64,000 bases of DNA from Berghia stephanieae (lineage: Eukaryota > Mollusca > Gastropoda > Nudibranchia > Aeolidiidae), in contig CM067442.1 in the NCBI GenBank assembly GCA_034508935.3, positions 86,537,948 through 86,601,947 of the forward strand, given 5' to 3'. The translations under genes and the position numbers were made by a program. The notes beneath the pieces were generated by a model. That model saw only the letters and a list, made by a program, of their open reading frames with translations. It did no database searches and was not told where the DNA came from. Below are positions 10,553 through 24,200 of this stretch, in pieces; position 1 is the stretch's first letter, and every line of letters begins with the position of its first letter.

Positions 10553-11330
10553 CTTCTTCTTCTTCTAGGTTCCATGCCTGGTCCAGGCTTCGGATACTGC
10601 ATGAATTATCTCTCTCCATTCCTCCCTGTCTCTTGCTTTTTCAAACAGCTCTTGGATTGTTAGGTTGGTGAAGCCCTTCAGTTGGTCTATGAGTGTTTTT
10701 CTTTGTCTCCCCCGGGCGCGTTTACCAGGTATTTTTCCACAACTTGCCAGGTATTCATTCTTATCTTTCCTTACTATGTGTCCGAAAAAGGATAGTTGTC
10801 GATCCACTATTAAGGGCATTAGTTTCCTTCAAAAGATTGTTGACAAAGTGGTAGTAGATAGTGAAGCCAAGGGAATGGAAGTGAATATCACCAAAACAGA
10901 ATGCATGGTAATACAGAAAAACCCCGAAAACAACAACACCTGCAATATAACGATTCACGGCGAGCAGCTTACCAACGTAGAAAGTTTTAAATACCTAGGT
11001 TCAATAGTGACAACAAATGGAAGATGTAACCGAGACATACGAGCAAGAATAACTCAAGCCAAACAGGCCTTCATGGACCTGGGAAACATTTTGAAAAACA
11101 AACAGATGTCGTTCGGGATTAGATTCCGAGTCTTGAAGTGCTACGTGTGGCCAATCTTGTTATACGGATGCGAAAGCTGGACTACAAATGCAGAAACACA
11201 AAAGAACATTGAAGCTTTTGAAATGTGGTGCTTGAGAAGGATGCAGAGAATATCGTATACCGCACACAAAACGAACGAAGAAGTGCTAAAACAAACATAC
11301 CAACAAAGGAAACTAATGCCCTTAATAGTG
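10553..11330 (-). mobile_element. 5'-truncated LINE with inverted 5' segment (twin-priming form)
   Basis: The minus-strand segment 10553-10819 encodes the C-terminus (SFFGHIVRKDKNEYL, GKRARGRQRKTLI, ARDREEWREII) and ends in a (GAA)n tail at 10553-10568. The plus-strand segment 10820-11330 encodes what lies upstream in the same protein (NVESFKYLGSIVTTNGRC, ILLYGCESWTTN, CLRRMQRISYTAHK). In the element the second segment comes first, so its 5' part is inverted. About 25 bp (AAACTAATGCCCTTAATAGT and neighbours) occur at the end of both segments. Flanking target-site duplication GAATCTCTCATT at 10541-10552 and 11331-11342 is exact. Confidence 0.85.
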
Positions 11331-11367
11331 GAATCTCTCATTACAGTCATACTAAAGTTCTACCAAA

Positions 11368-11513
11368 GTCCTCCGGAAGAGTGGTTTTACACTTCCAATG
11401 AGATTAGAACCAATTTTTTGTTTTTACATCACACTTTTGTTCCCTATTCCTACACGATTAAAAAATCATTTTGTTGTCATCCGCAACTTTTACTTGAGGT
11501 CTGAATCTCTCTT
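11368..11513 (+). repeat. Direct repeat, right unit
   Basis: Second unit of the pair described at 10407-10552, with a few substitutions and small indels. Confidence 0.85.
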
Positions 11514-11544
11514 TACAATCATACTAAAGTTCTACCTATCATAA

Positions 11545-12660
11545 TTTTTATGAAGAAAAAAATGCAATACTGACTAATAAAGGAAACCAAAATCGTATCA
11601 CAAATAACTCCTCTTTTGATGAAAACGTCTAGGGTGGGAATCATAACCAGATAAATAATGAGAAGAAATATAACTTGAAAGAAATTCAATTTCAGTCCTG
11701 GATATAAAGCAAAGATATCAAATCAAGTTTAAACAGTTTCAAAGCTCTCATTTAGATACGAATCCTTCAACAATGACTTTCACTCTAAATGTACATGATT
11801 GGATTTTATATATCTTTTGTAAGTCTTGATAACCAGATAATTTAGATATCTCTAAAGCTATGAATTCATTAAATCTTGCATGTATTTTGAGATTTTTATT
11901 TTTTCCAAACTATAAATGTTTTGATTGTTCATCGACAAATAAATAACAAAGTAATTATTTGGACAATGTTGCCCAATCGGGAGAGGTCGAAAGTACCCAC
12001 TGATGAAACGTGAACGCCGTTAGATTCTAGACCTTAGTCTGTTTGCAACCCCCAATTTTCTCCTCTTGCTGGCACAGAACCCTGGCAACTTCTCTCTTTC
12101 GAGAAGACATCACCCGCCTTCAAGAGGGACAGTGCAACCACGTAAGGAGTTAGGGAAGCTAAATACAAAGGCCGTCGGGACTAGTTTCGGCTCGTACTAA
12201 GGCCACTGTCTATTATGCGTCATATAGGGGTTGCATTGCTTACCCTCTCTATTTTGTAAAAACGGCAAACTCACTTTTGCAACTTTTGAAAACGTACGGA
12301 TTTTGTAAATATCACTTCATATTGAATGACAACGATTTCAAACTAGACTATGCGATATGGAATATATTCATTAAAAAATGTATGCTTATTAAAAGTCCAA
12401 TAAATTATTCTATTTTGACAATTAAAAGAATTGAATGCAACAGGGCTTGGGTGATATGTTATCGAGATAAGATAAACTGCCAAATTTACAATTGGGAACG
12501 AATTTTGAATTCATGTATTATGCCCATTTCACTGTTATACATTTGAAGAACATGCGCAATCAAACTTTAATGTTTCCATTGAGTGTCACCAAAACCAATA
12601 ATCATTCAATTCTATATTTTCTCATTTTAGTTAGAAAACTTTTACTTCATAATGAAGTTA
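11545..12660. other. Spacer without recognisable gene
   Basis: Mostly AT-rich. 11990-12240 is more GC-rich (GGAGAGGTCGAAAGTACCCA, TCGAGAAGACATCACCCGCC) and looks like a fragment of some repeat, but I recognise no family or ORF. Confidence 0.5.
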
Positions 12661-12668
12661 TATTTCTC

Positions 12669-12672
<4 letters not shown>

Positions 12673-12717
<45 letters not shown>

Positions 12718-12740
12718 TATATATATATATATATATATAC
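12673..12740. repeat. (TA)n microsatellite
   Basis: Nearly pure TA dinucleotides, adjoining the 3' end of the LINE to its right. Confidence 0.95.
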
Positions 12741-12744
12741 TTTT

Positions 12745-15215
12745 TTAAAATCTCATTCAGGTCTTACCACTTCTCTGTATATCAGCTTCTTTAATTCTTC
12801 TCCATGTTCCTCGTTGCCTTCCCCTTGATCTTCTGCCCTGAGGGTTCCAGTCCAATACTTTCTTTGTTATAGTGGAGTCATTCTTTCTAAGCGTGTGTCC
12901 AATCCACCTCCATCGTCTTCTTCCTATTTCCTCTCCCACTGTGTTCTTTTCCATACTTCTTCATTTTTTTATTCTATCCATCCATTTTATTCTGAGTAGC
13001 TTACGCAGGCACCTGTTTACGAAAATCTGTACCCTCCTTATACATGCCTGTGATGCGTTCCAAGTTTCACATCCATACAGTAGGACAGACTTCACGTTTG
13101 AGTTGAAAAGTCTTAGCTTTAGTCGAAGGGAGATATCTTTAGTGCTCCAAACTCCGTTCAAAGATGTGAATGCAGCCTGTGCCTTTCCTATTCGTGCTTT
13201 CACCTCTGCTTCCGTGCCTCCATCCTTGTCAATTATACTTCCGAGATAGCAGAAAGTGTCTATATCTTCGAGTTCCTGATCTTTTACTTTGATCTGCTCC
13301 TTTTGACGCGTACCCATCCTCAAGACCTTTGGCTTTGCAAGGTGAATTCATAGACCAATTAATTCCGAGAGGCTGTTTATAATTGTGGTTTTGCTTGCAT
13401 CTGGTCCTGGGTGTGGGACAAAAGAGACAGATCATCTGCAAAATCCAGATCATCCAACTGTGTCCAGGGGGTCCACTGTATCCCATTTCTTCGCCCTTTG
13501 GAGGTTTCCTTCATTAGCCAATCAATGGCAAGGATGAACAGGAATGGTGAGAGCAAGTATCCCTGCTTGACATCAGTCTTACTTTCAAAGCTATAAGTAA
13601 GCTGATCTTCATGTACAACCCTGCAACTTGATCCTTCATACGTTTACTTAATGAGGTTTACTATCTTTTCAGGGAGTCCATAATGTGCCAGAATTTTCCA
13701 CAATGTTGCTCTGTCAATACTGTCGAAAGCCTTCTCGTAATCCAGAAAGTTGACAATAAGAGGAGAGTTCCATTCTATAGACTGTTCCACTATGACTCGC
13801 AGAGAGGCAATCTGGTCGGTGGTTGAACGTTTTTTTTTTCCGAAAACCTGCTTGTTCGTCCCGCGGTTTAGCATCTGTTGCATTCTTAATTCTCTCTAAA
13901 ATAATTCGTTTGAAAACCTTTCCTGTGATAGAAAGAGTGATTCCTCGATAATTATTACAATTACTGAGGTCCCCTTTCTTTGGAAGCTTGATAAGATTCC
14001 TTCCTTCCAATCTTTTGGGAATATCCCGTCATTCCAGAGTTTCTCAAATAGTGGGTGCCGGGCCTCAGCATTTCTTTCAGCATCAACTTATAGAGCCTCC
14101 GGTGGAATCTGGTCTGGTCCAGCAAATTTCCCCCTTTTCATCTTGTTAATGGCACCCACAATCTCTGCTATCGATGGTGGATCACAGCTAATTGGTAGCT
14201 CATTCCTTGCAGGCAAAATTTCTGGCTGGTTGTCTGGTGGTGGTCTGTTCAGAAGGCAGTTGAAATGTCCCCTCCATCGTTCAGATTGAGCCTCTTTTCC
14301 AAAAATAGTTTTCCCATCTTTGTCTTTTACTGGTACCTCTGGTTTCCCAGCAAGTGTCTTGGTAGTTTGATAAAGGATCCTCATGTGTCCTCCTGTCGCT
14401 GCTGCTTCTGCTTTCTCTGCAAGTCTGTTCATGAATGCTTCCCTGTCTTTCTTCACAGATCTTTTGACTTCCTTAGCTATGGCTCGATACTGCTCTTGTG
14501 CATCCAGTCTTGAAGCCCTTGTTCGGCTTGCATTCACTTGTTCCTTCCTTGTTCTCCTCTTTTCAATAAGGCCCAAGGTGGTTGGACTTATCCATTCTTT
14601 ATGTTCCGATTTCTTTACACCCAATAACTCGTGGCAAGTTGTTATGTAGACTTCCTTGATCTTTGCCCAATGTGACCCTCATCTATGTCCTCCTCGAGCT
14701 CAGTAAGCGGTTGGAATCTATTACTCAATTGTAGTTTGAATTCCTTCTTTTCCCCATCAAGTGCATTCACCTCGAATTTTCTTCTTGTATGTGATCTGGT
14801 CCCGTGTTATCTGAGTCGGAGCTTAAGCTTTGCCAATAGCAGGTGGTGGTCTGATCCAACATCTGCCCCTCTTCGTACTGTCACATCTTCCAATGAACGT
14901 CTGAATCTTCGAGAGATACAAAAATGATCAATCTGATTCTCTGTCACACCATCTGGTGAGACCCAAGTTGCTTTGTGGATCCTCTTATTGGGGAACACTG
15001 ATCCTCCAATCACCAAACTGTTGAATGCACAGAAATTTGCAAATCTCTCACCATTATCGTTCATTTCTCCCATGCCATGACGTCCCATGATACCTTCATA
15101 ACCTGCGTTATCCTGTCCCACTTTAGCATTCCCACTTCAGCATTAGCATCTCCCATCAATATGTTGATGTCTTTCCTTGGCAACTTGGCAATGACTTGTA
15201 GCAGACTATAAAATG
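12745..15215 (-). mobile_element. 5'-truncated LINE: endonuclease, reverse transcriptase, C-terminal domain
   Basis: Minus-strand non-LTR retrotransposon of about 2.5 kb. In element order: endonuclease part (ORF 14807-15121, ENQIDHFCISRRFRRSL and the motif GSDHHLLLAKL); linker (14088-14624, with KFAGPDQIPPEAL at its end); RT with LPKKGDLSNCNNYRGITL (13714-14010), motif A VNFLDYEKAFDSIDRATLW (13644-13883) and the catalytic FADD block (QLDDLDFADDLSLL) near 13420-13455; then FCYLGSIIDKDGG and SVLLYGCETWNA (12961-13323), and WRWIGHTLRKND (12757-12954). Several frame changes and stops make it inactive. The missing endonuclease start means 5' truncation. It is a different subfamily from the elements at 1-1335 and 10553-11330. 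Confidence 0.9.
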
Positions 15216-15418
15216 TATCTCTGTTATATATATATGTCTATCTATCTGTACACGCCGCTTTACTATCACATTGATACCCGGCAGTTCGAATTAAAAAAAA
15301 AAATATTTCGTTCGCGAAGATTCGACCGCCGCTCTAACACCTTGCCCATTCAACAAACCCTCTCCCGTGACTTTTTCACCTCCCCCCCCCCCGCCCCTTA
15401 CTGTTCCACAACAGCTTT

Positions 15419-15856
<438 letters not shown>

Positions 15857-15894
15857 GTGTCTTTTATCTTCCATTATTTTCTGGAAGGTTCTGT

Positions 15895-16160
15895 TCCTTA
15901 ACAAGATGACCTTTTCTTATCAATCCAATGGCTCCCCTACCCACTACCCACGCCACGCTAACGTTTCATTCATACTGCAACCACCATTGAGTACAGACGA
16001 TACAAGTTATTTTGCATTTTATTTTATTTGTTTTCCACGTTTATTTGTGTGTTGTTGTGCTGACGAAGGGTTTGTACCCGAAACGTCCCTTGTCTGTTTT
16101 GTTCCCAAACGAAGCATCTCCATTTTCACTCTTTCGTTGATAATACATATTTAACAATTT
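15895..16160 (+). other. Possible retroelement 3' fragment with GACGAAGGGTTTGTACCCGA motif
   Basis: Around 16060-16090 the sequence reads GACGAAGGGTTTGTACCCGA then AACGTC. A motif of this kind often follows the end of GIY-YIG or RT reading frames in invertebrate retroelements. A 60-bp block just after it (TTTAACAATTTAACAAAGGT, from about 16150) repeats at about 16330, so the area contains a short direct repeat. Family assignment is weak. Confidence 0.3.
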
Positions 16161-16376
16161 AACAAAGGTTTCTCCTGCGCTTATAATATATTAAGACAGA
16201 AATAAATACAAAATATGTAAAACACACCATAATACAATTAATAATACAATTGACCCACGTATTACACATATCTAATACTATAACACACTTACACACTATT
16301 GTAATAAACTGCTGATAATCCATATTTTTATTTAACAATTTAACAAAGGTTTCTCATGCTTTTTATATTACTACTA

Positions 16377-16377
<1 letters not shown>

Positions 16378-16464
<87 letters not shown>

Positions 16465-16465
16465 T
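16378..16465. repeat. (ATA)n microsatellite
   Basis: Pure ATA tract with one break. Confidence 0.95.
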
Positions 16466-16699
16466 TCGTCTCTTCGTTTTGGGATTTTCTTTTTTTTTTT
16501 TTTTTTACCTTTTCCAAATACATCTATCAATAATCAAAAAAGTGTCAATTAATTTTCCTTTCACTCATTATTCATCTAAACGTGATCAAAATAAATGATT
16601 GATTTTCTTTAAAAGGTATAAATCTCTCTTTCTCCGCGTATGCAGCAGATGAACATTTTACTATTTTAAGAAGAGGTAGGAAAAGTATTTGATTTATCA

Positions 16700-17000
16700 T
16701 CTAAAAGGTGCATGATATCCACTTAATGTGCTCAAAGAGTTTTACAAGAGTCCCAAGCCCAAACAAAACTGGTTAGCTTGTTTCTTTATTCATTGTGTGT
16801 TATTTCGACAGAGACAACGCCGTTTCGGGTCGGGTACTCATTTTATATTTGAGTTTAGTGAGTGTATGTGAGTAAATTTTTTCAAGGATTCTTCAACTAT
16901 GCTCCACCCCCCCCCCCCCCCCCCCCCCCCCCCCGCGAGACTGGAACATAGACCTGCCCATCAGAAGCTGCGTTTCAAATCACTAGACCGCAAAGCTGCA
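16700..17000 (-). mobile_element. tRNA-Arg-like SINE (family A), copy 4, with C-run insertion
   Basis: Minus-strand copy: tail end at GATATCCACTTAATGTGCTC (16709-), head end near CACTAGACCGCAAAGCTGCA. A run of about 28 C at 16907-16934 interrupts the part between body and tRNA-like head. Confidence 0.75.
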
Positions 17001-18244
17001 CTCAGCATTTCCTCTTAACATTCGTTTGATGTGTCGACATTTAGACATAATTTGAGAGTTTCAATTATTATAAAATGCAAATCAAATTTTATGTTGGTAA
17101 GTTCTTTATCAATGGCATTCTTAAAAACATTGAATAAGACTTTTTTTTAAATCTAAAACTTTAGATTATTCCAGATGTCTACAGTTATGTATATGAATTA
17201 GGGTATTTTTCCATATAGACAAATGAATATATTTCAATAAATATATTAAACTTATCGCCCCTGGTATTTGTAACAAGTGAATAAATGTTAAAATGATTAT
17301 AATCCGTATTGGAATAATCATGAACAAGTCTAGTTGTGAGTTGATGCTACGTATTTAGGTAAAATACTCATAACATCCGCCCGTCGAATGTAACCTTGAA
17401 CGTTTATAGACATTGATATACTTTGGTGAGAACTAACCATTACAAAAAAAAAAAAAAAAACAATAATAAAAAGCTGGGCGACGTCAATTTCGTTCCTTCT
17501 ATAAGGTCACCTCTTATCCTATGATATTTCAATGAAGGCAATTTAAATCTTAATTAATGTTTCAAAATAATGTAGATGTCGAATGTCAGGCAAAAGTCTT
17601 AAATATGTAAGACGTCGTTTATGAACAATTGCTAAAATGCAATTCTTTACTTATTGCCTATGTAGAGCATTTTTTTTTAAACGCATTTTTTCCCGTTAGG
17701 TACAATTTCAAACATATTTCTCAGTTCCTCAAGACTCAGATTTATGTCTAAATACTTCTTGTATTTAATTTCAAGATATTGGCTTCAAGCAATTCCAAGT
17801 TGAGCCTCCCTTGTAATGCAAAACAAAAGAGCAGATCTCGAATGTAATCAAAATGTTGGGAAAATTTCTAAAAGCTATTTGTCACGGTAATTATTTTGAT
17901 GTGCTTTACACTCAACACACCCCAAAAATGAAAAACACTGAATTTAGCCGTAAACTAAATGTGAAAGTGGATGCTGAACTAAATTTTTATTCTGGTTTTC
18001 AAACGACAAAAGTGTTATTAAAGCAAAATGGGGAAAAGTGACTCCTTTTCTTATTTCTTTTAAATTCTACAGCCAACAAAATACGTTTTCTATGACTATA
18101 AAATACAAATGTAATTTTAGACAAAACTAAAATGCGAAATTATATTTTATTTAAAGAAAATTATCATTGTGAAACTCTCCAGTTAGAAAAGGATAATTTT
18201 AGCTTCCAACTTCCATCAACTATCAACCTTCTTCTTCTACAAAA
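17001..18244. other. Region upstream of PRPF39, no gene recognised
   Basis: Contains a third copy of the GTAACCTTGAACGTT repeat (17385-17505) with an A-run. The short plus-strand frame at 17853-18041 has no recognisable domain. The PRPF39 promoter should lie at the right end; I see no clear TATA box or initiator. Confidence 0.5.
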
Positions 18245-18299
18245 ATGGCGGACGAGGAGCAGACACATACAAACAATACCAGCGTCGAAAACTCGCAAG
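18245..18299 (+). CDS. PRPF39: PRPF39 exon 1 (start codon)
   Basis: ATG in AAAAATGGCG; encodes [18 protein letters not shown] and ends in phase 1 at AAG/GTATAG. This first exon is inferred from phase compatibility with exon 2 and from a typical acidic, polar N-terminus; no conserved domain confirms it. Confidence 0.75.
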
Positions 18300-21200
18300 G
18301 TATAGCCTTCATGTGGTGCCCCATGACCGAAATTTATAATGTATTATTGCATTTTGAAGTTATAATTATCTGAAAATAGTGGTAGAGAGGTGAGCCAGTG
18401 GAACCGACATTTAGCTCCTTTAAAGTTGTCCATTGTCATTGATTAGACATTTAGAAGTGATGAGAAAAAGAAAAAAAAAACGGTAACGCCTACCGTCAAA
18501 GACTTTAAATTTGAAGATCCATTTGTTTTCTATAAAATAACATTCGGTACAAGACAATCCTTGATGAATTTCAAAAGTTATGTTTGAAATTATTTCGTAA
18601 ATTTTCATGATAAAATTAAAATGATTCATTTCATTCCCCGCGTGAAATTCCGTGTCAATAATTAGGGAGTTTAATAGAAATTCTAAATGTACCTCACACA
18701 CTTGAAACCGGTGTCATATGAAAGAGGTGGCAACACAGATTACAAAACAGTTTGAATTTTGTTTCTATCTTGATTAGAAATGTAGTTACGGCAGTTCAAA
18801 GTCTGAAATTTCAGACCGATTTTTACCCCAAAATTACCATTGCAAAGTTGTGACCGAAATCTCGTGATGTTAATAAAAAATGGTTGAAACAGTCAGTATG
18901 GAGTTCTTATCATATATTGTATACCAAAATGTTCGTCTTATCGAGGACAATGCATTTACATTAATAAAGAGGAAGATAAACATTTCAAATTAACACATTA
19001 TTACATAATATGTCGCAAATGTTACATAATCAAAAACTCGGCTAGACTTAAGAAACAATTTGCTCTATCACTTTTGGATTTATCCCCAATATCTCACTGA
19101 AACAATTGCAAATAATTACCCTCTTTTAATTAATACATAGAGAGAATAAAAAAGGGTTTGAGACTATTTAAATGAAAAGATATAAACATGTTGTGTAATG
19201 ACATAATGAGTTTATTTTTACCTATGGCAATTTAATTGCATATAAATAAAATGGTAGATTGAAAAAGTTCAAATAAATTGAAACAGATTCCCTATTATAA
19301 TTAGAAGGAAAGTTCTGGCTTTTAATACTTTAAAAAATTCTGCTGAACACTTTGGGTTTATTGTTATTACTACATGATTTGAACTGACAATTAATATAAT
19401 TTTATCCCCCCCCCCCCTTCTCTCTCAATGTATGGGGGTGTCAAAACTAATATAACTTCTTACCATAATAATTATTAAGGCTAAGGCCTTTAGAATATGG
19501 ATACAAATGATAAACATATCTAAACATATGGGAAAGAAACATGATGACTTGATGGCAAAGTAAAATTAAAGCAATTGGTATTTTTAAAATATCGATATTA
19601 TTAATATCGGATTTCACAAAGAGAAGAAATATACAAACTTTTAAAAAAAAATATAAAATGGCTATAAATAAAGTTGGAAAGTGTGTATTCAAAATAAAAA
19701 CATAGTAAATAATAGTACTGAAAATATTATGGACTAAATTTAACATAATACTAATACATAACTAAATTTAAAATATCGATATGAATATCGATATCGCCCG
19801 GCAGCCATGATGAGAAGATAATGTAAACAAGGCATTTCGGCGCAGAGTTAAAAGGTGTTTGCGCATCGATATAGAGCCCTGAAATTTGGCATGAATAAAG
19901 TTTAGATGTTATTCTAAAAACAAGCGTTTAAATTTTAAAAACACACGCGGTAAATAAAAAAATAAATGCATTTGAAAATTGCCAAATTTTAACTTCATAT
20001 AACTTTTGGAATTATTAATGGATTTTTCCTTAATTGGCACCATTTAAAAGGAAATTGAAAGACGAAAATAATGATACCAAAATATCTGCGATATTCCTAT
20101 TTATAACGAAGTTATGCATCTTTAATTGAAACCCCCAAAACGTGAACGGCAATTTCCAGTCACAACTTTCCTATGGGCGAGTTGGGTCAGAATTTGACTG
20201 CCACTGCTGCTGCTCACTAAACTGCCTACAATAATCACATCATTATCCCAGCCACCACCTCTACTATAACTACCGCCACATTATCATCATCCAATCATCC
20301 CTACCACTACAACCACCACCACACCACCATTGCTACAACTACTGCTACATCATCATCTATACCGCCAGCACAACTACGATTGCCTTTTTTAAGTGTATAG
20401 AACTAGGGAGTTTAATAGAAATTCTAAATGTACCTCACACACTTGAAACCAATGTCATATGAAAGAGCTGGCAACACAGATTACAAAACAGTTTGAATTT
20501 TGTTTTTATCTTGATTAGAAATGTAGTTACGGCAGTTCAAAGTCTGAAATTTCAGACCGATTTTTACCCCAAAATTACCATTGCAAAGTTGTGACCGAAA
20601 TCGCGTGATGTTAATAAAAAATGGTTAAAACAGTCAGTATGGAGTTCTTATCATATATTGTATACCAAAATGTTCGGCTTATCGAGGACAATGCATTTAC
20701 ATTAATAAAGAGGAAGATAAACATTTCAAATTAACACATTATTACATAATATGTCGCAAATGTTACATAATCAAAAACTCGGCTAGACGTAAGAAACAAT
20801 TTGCTCTATCACTTTTGGATTTATCCCCAATATCTCACTGAAACAATTGCAAATAATTACCTCTTTTAATTAATACATAGAGAGAATAAAAAAGGGTTTG
20901 AGACTATTTAAATGAAAGATATAAACATGTTGTGTAATGACATAATGAGTTTATTTTTACCTATGGCAATTTAATTGCATATAAATAAAATGGTAGATTG
21001 AAAAAGTTCAAATAAATTGAAACAGATTCCCTATTATAATTAGAAGGAAAGTTCTGGCTTTTAATACTTTAAAAAATTCTGCTAAACACTTTGGGTTTAT
21101 TGCTATTACTACATGATTTGAACTGACAATTAATATAATTTTATCCCCTCCCCCCCCCCCCCTTCTCTCTCAATGTATGGGGGTGTCAAAACTAATATAA

Positions 21201-24200
21201 CTTCTTACCATAATAATTATTAAGGCTAAGGCCTTTAAAATATGGATATAAATGATAAACATATCTAAACATATGGGAAAGAAACATGATGACTTGATGG
21301 CAAAGTAAAATAAAATAAAATTAAAGCAATTGGTATTTTTAAAATATCGATATTATTAATATCGGATTTCACAAAGAGAAGAAATATACGAACTTTTAAA
21401 ACAAAAACTATAAAATGCCTATAAATAAAGTTGGAAAGTATGTATTCAAAATAAAAACATAGAAAATAATAGTACTGAAAATATTATGTACTAAATTTAA
21501 CATAATACATAACTAAATTAAAAATATCGATATGAATATCGATATCACCCGGCAGCCATGATGAGAAGATAATGTAAACAAGGCATTTCGGCGCAGAGTT
21601 AAAAGGTGTCTGCGCATCGATATAGAGCCCTGAAATTTGGCATGAATAAAGTTTAGATGTTATTCTAAAAACAAGCGTTTAAATTTTAAAAACACATGCG
21701 GTAAATAAAAAAATAACTGCATTTGAAAATTGCCAAATTTTAACTTCATATAACTTCTGGAATTATTAATGGATTTTTCCTTAATTGGCACCATTTAAAA
21801 GGAAATTGAAAGACGAAAATAATGATACCAAAATATCTGTGATATTCCTCTTTATAACGAAGTTATGCATCTTTAATTGAACCCCCCCAAAATGCGAACG
21901 GCAATTTCCAGTCACAACTTTCCTATGGGCGAGTTGGGTCAAAATTTGACTGCTCCTGCTGCTGCTCACTAAACTGCCTAATAGAACGCTGTGGGTATGG
22001 CAAGAATTGATAAAATACCTGGTAGGAAATTTCACTTCTCTAGGGAGGAAATTTTAAAGCTGGATTTCCCTGGACACCTTGTTTGTGTTATGTGGAGTGA
22101 CTGATACTGATAGACTTTATACATTTTTCTCCTTTTTGACAATTTGTCATTATCATCACTGTTATTGTTATATTAGGTACTTTGGTAAAAAATTCAAATC
22201 GGATTGAGCTCAATGAAACCTATATCATTTTAAAGTGCTTTTCAACGCGATTCTAATGATACCAAAATTGTGAAAATCAGATAAGCAGAAGAAAAGTTAT
22301 GTTAGTTTAAAGGCTGAAAAATGGTCTTCTATTTGCCTTTGTTATTTTCTGACGGACATTGTGACCTGAAAAGTGTTGCATTTCCGGTAGTAACCACCAT
22401 TTGGATTTCAAAACTGGTCTAAAATGGCCGCTAATATTTGAGTAAGGATTTTGCTGGAACGAATTTCATGGATGCGGTATACAACTTTGCCTTGAATTTA
22501 ATTTTATATAAAAGTTAAGATGTTAAATAAACGAGCCAGCATGAAATTTTGATTTACCAAGTTCTAATCTTTTAATTATCCAAAGCTAAATTATACCCTA
22601 TTTTATCCATAATCAAAAGTTATACTAAATTGTCATTGATTTTAAAATAAACTACACCAAACGATAGAGTAATTTCTCCTGAAGAAAATAAGACATCAAT
22701 CATTAAAATCCATCCATAAACAAAAAATCTATGGAACTTTTTCTGAGACCCATCACTCAAAAGTCCAAAAAATCGGGTCACAGCCACTAGCCCATTTATC
22801 GGCTCCCTGCTGGAGGGCCAAATGGACGTTTACCAAAGTACCTAGTTATATACAGTGGTGATCGCCTAAATGTCTGGGGGTCGGCAAGCAGAAATAACAA
22901 GCAATTAGACGGAAATTGGTCAATGGAGCTAAAAATAATGAACTTGATAAGAGTATTACCATTGTAGGTAATCAGTGATTTCCCCTGATTATTTGGACGT
23001 CACTCATAACCGGTTTGAAGGATATTATTTTATTTATTTAATCATTTTATTTATTTTGCTTCTATGCATTTTTATGCTTGTTTGTTTGTTTGTTTTTTTT
23101 GGGTTTTTTTCCTGTTTTGATTTAGTATTTTATCTGTATTCTTATTGTTTATTATTGTTCCTTTTTAAAATTTGGGAACAAAAATTACCCACAAAATTGG
23201 AGAGGAAAGGGAGGAGGGGGGCATGTTATTTTCCTTCCCCCTTCACTTGCTTTTTCTTTTTTTAATTAGTGTATTTCTATTTTCAATACCGAGATAAAAG
23301 TAATTACTGGACGACGATTCTGGATTCTTCTATAAACTGAATTTTTTTTTCTCCGATTCCTTTGAAATTGGCCTTTCCAATTAACCGTTCTATTTTGATC
23401 AAGATTCGTAGCTCTTTTTTTTCTCTAAATCATTTTCTGGTTTCGACAGTTTTCCAGACATGGTGTTGCTATGGTCAGAACATCATATGATAGGTTAACG
23501 TAGTAGTACGTACAGAGAGGGAAGGGGTAAAGGAAGGAAGAGGAGGAGGGGGGGGGGGGTGGAGACTTGGAACAGTGACATAGTAAAACTCTTTTACACA
23601 ACACTGTAGCATAAATTAAGTCTTCATGCATACCCATAGTCCTTGGAAACAAAAAATCTAGCCGGCTTGTTCTTCGCGGGCACCGGTGAAATTTCTTTGA
23701 AAACTGGACTTTGAATCCTAGCACCGTTGCGTCATTCCATCAGCAACATCTATAGGATATAAATGACCATGTATTCAGGGCTGGCGGAGTCCAGCCTTGA
23801 AACCGACTCCGACTCCGACTCCTCAAGCATAGTATTATTAGGTAATAATATGCAACCAACACTCGCAGCTACTTTTAGCTTTTCCCCAGTATATGTATTA
23901 TAACAATACAAGTCACTTCATATTTGATGCGTTGATGCCAACTTAAATGTACAGCACGAGAGCATGAAGGTTGGGTAGGAAAGGGGGTTTTGGAAGCATA
24001 GTTCACCTTTAGCTAATACCAATGTAATTTTTTTCAAATTCTATAGGCCTGGATACTATCTATATCTAGTATCTAAAATATTACACATTGAATGATATAA
24101 AAATGCAATGTCTGAAAGTGGTAAGGAGTCGGAGTCGGGACTTCTAAAATCGACTCCGACTCCACCCTCAAACAACCGACTCCGACTCCGACCCGCCAGC

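Noticed and set aside
10407-11513. Direct repeats flanking the LINE considered as LTRs
   Set aside because: The LINE has its own 12-bp duplication inside the left unit; the repeats predate it.
18663-21980. Two long direct repeats considered as LTRs of one retroelement
   Set aside because: Each has its own inverted ends and its own 7-bp duplication, and the spacer has no coding content.
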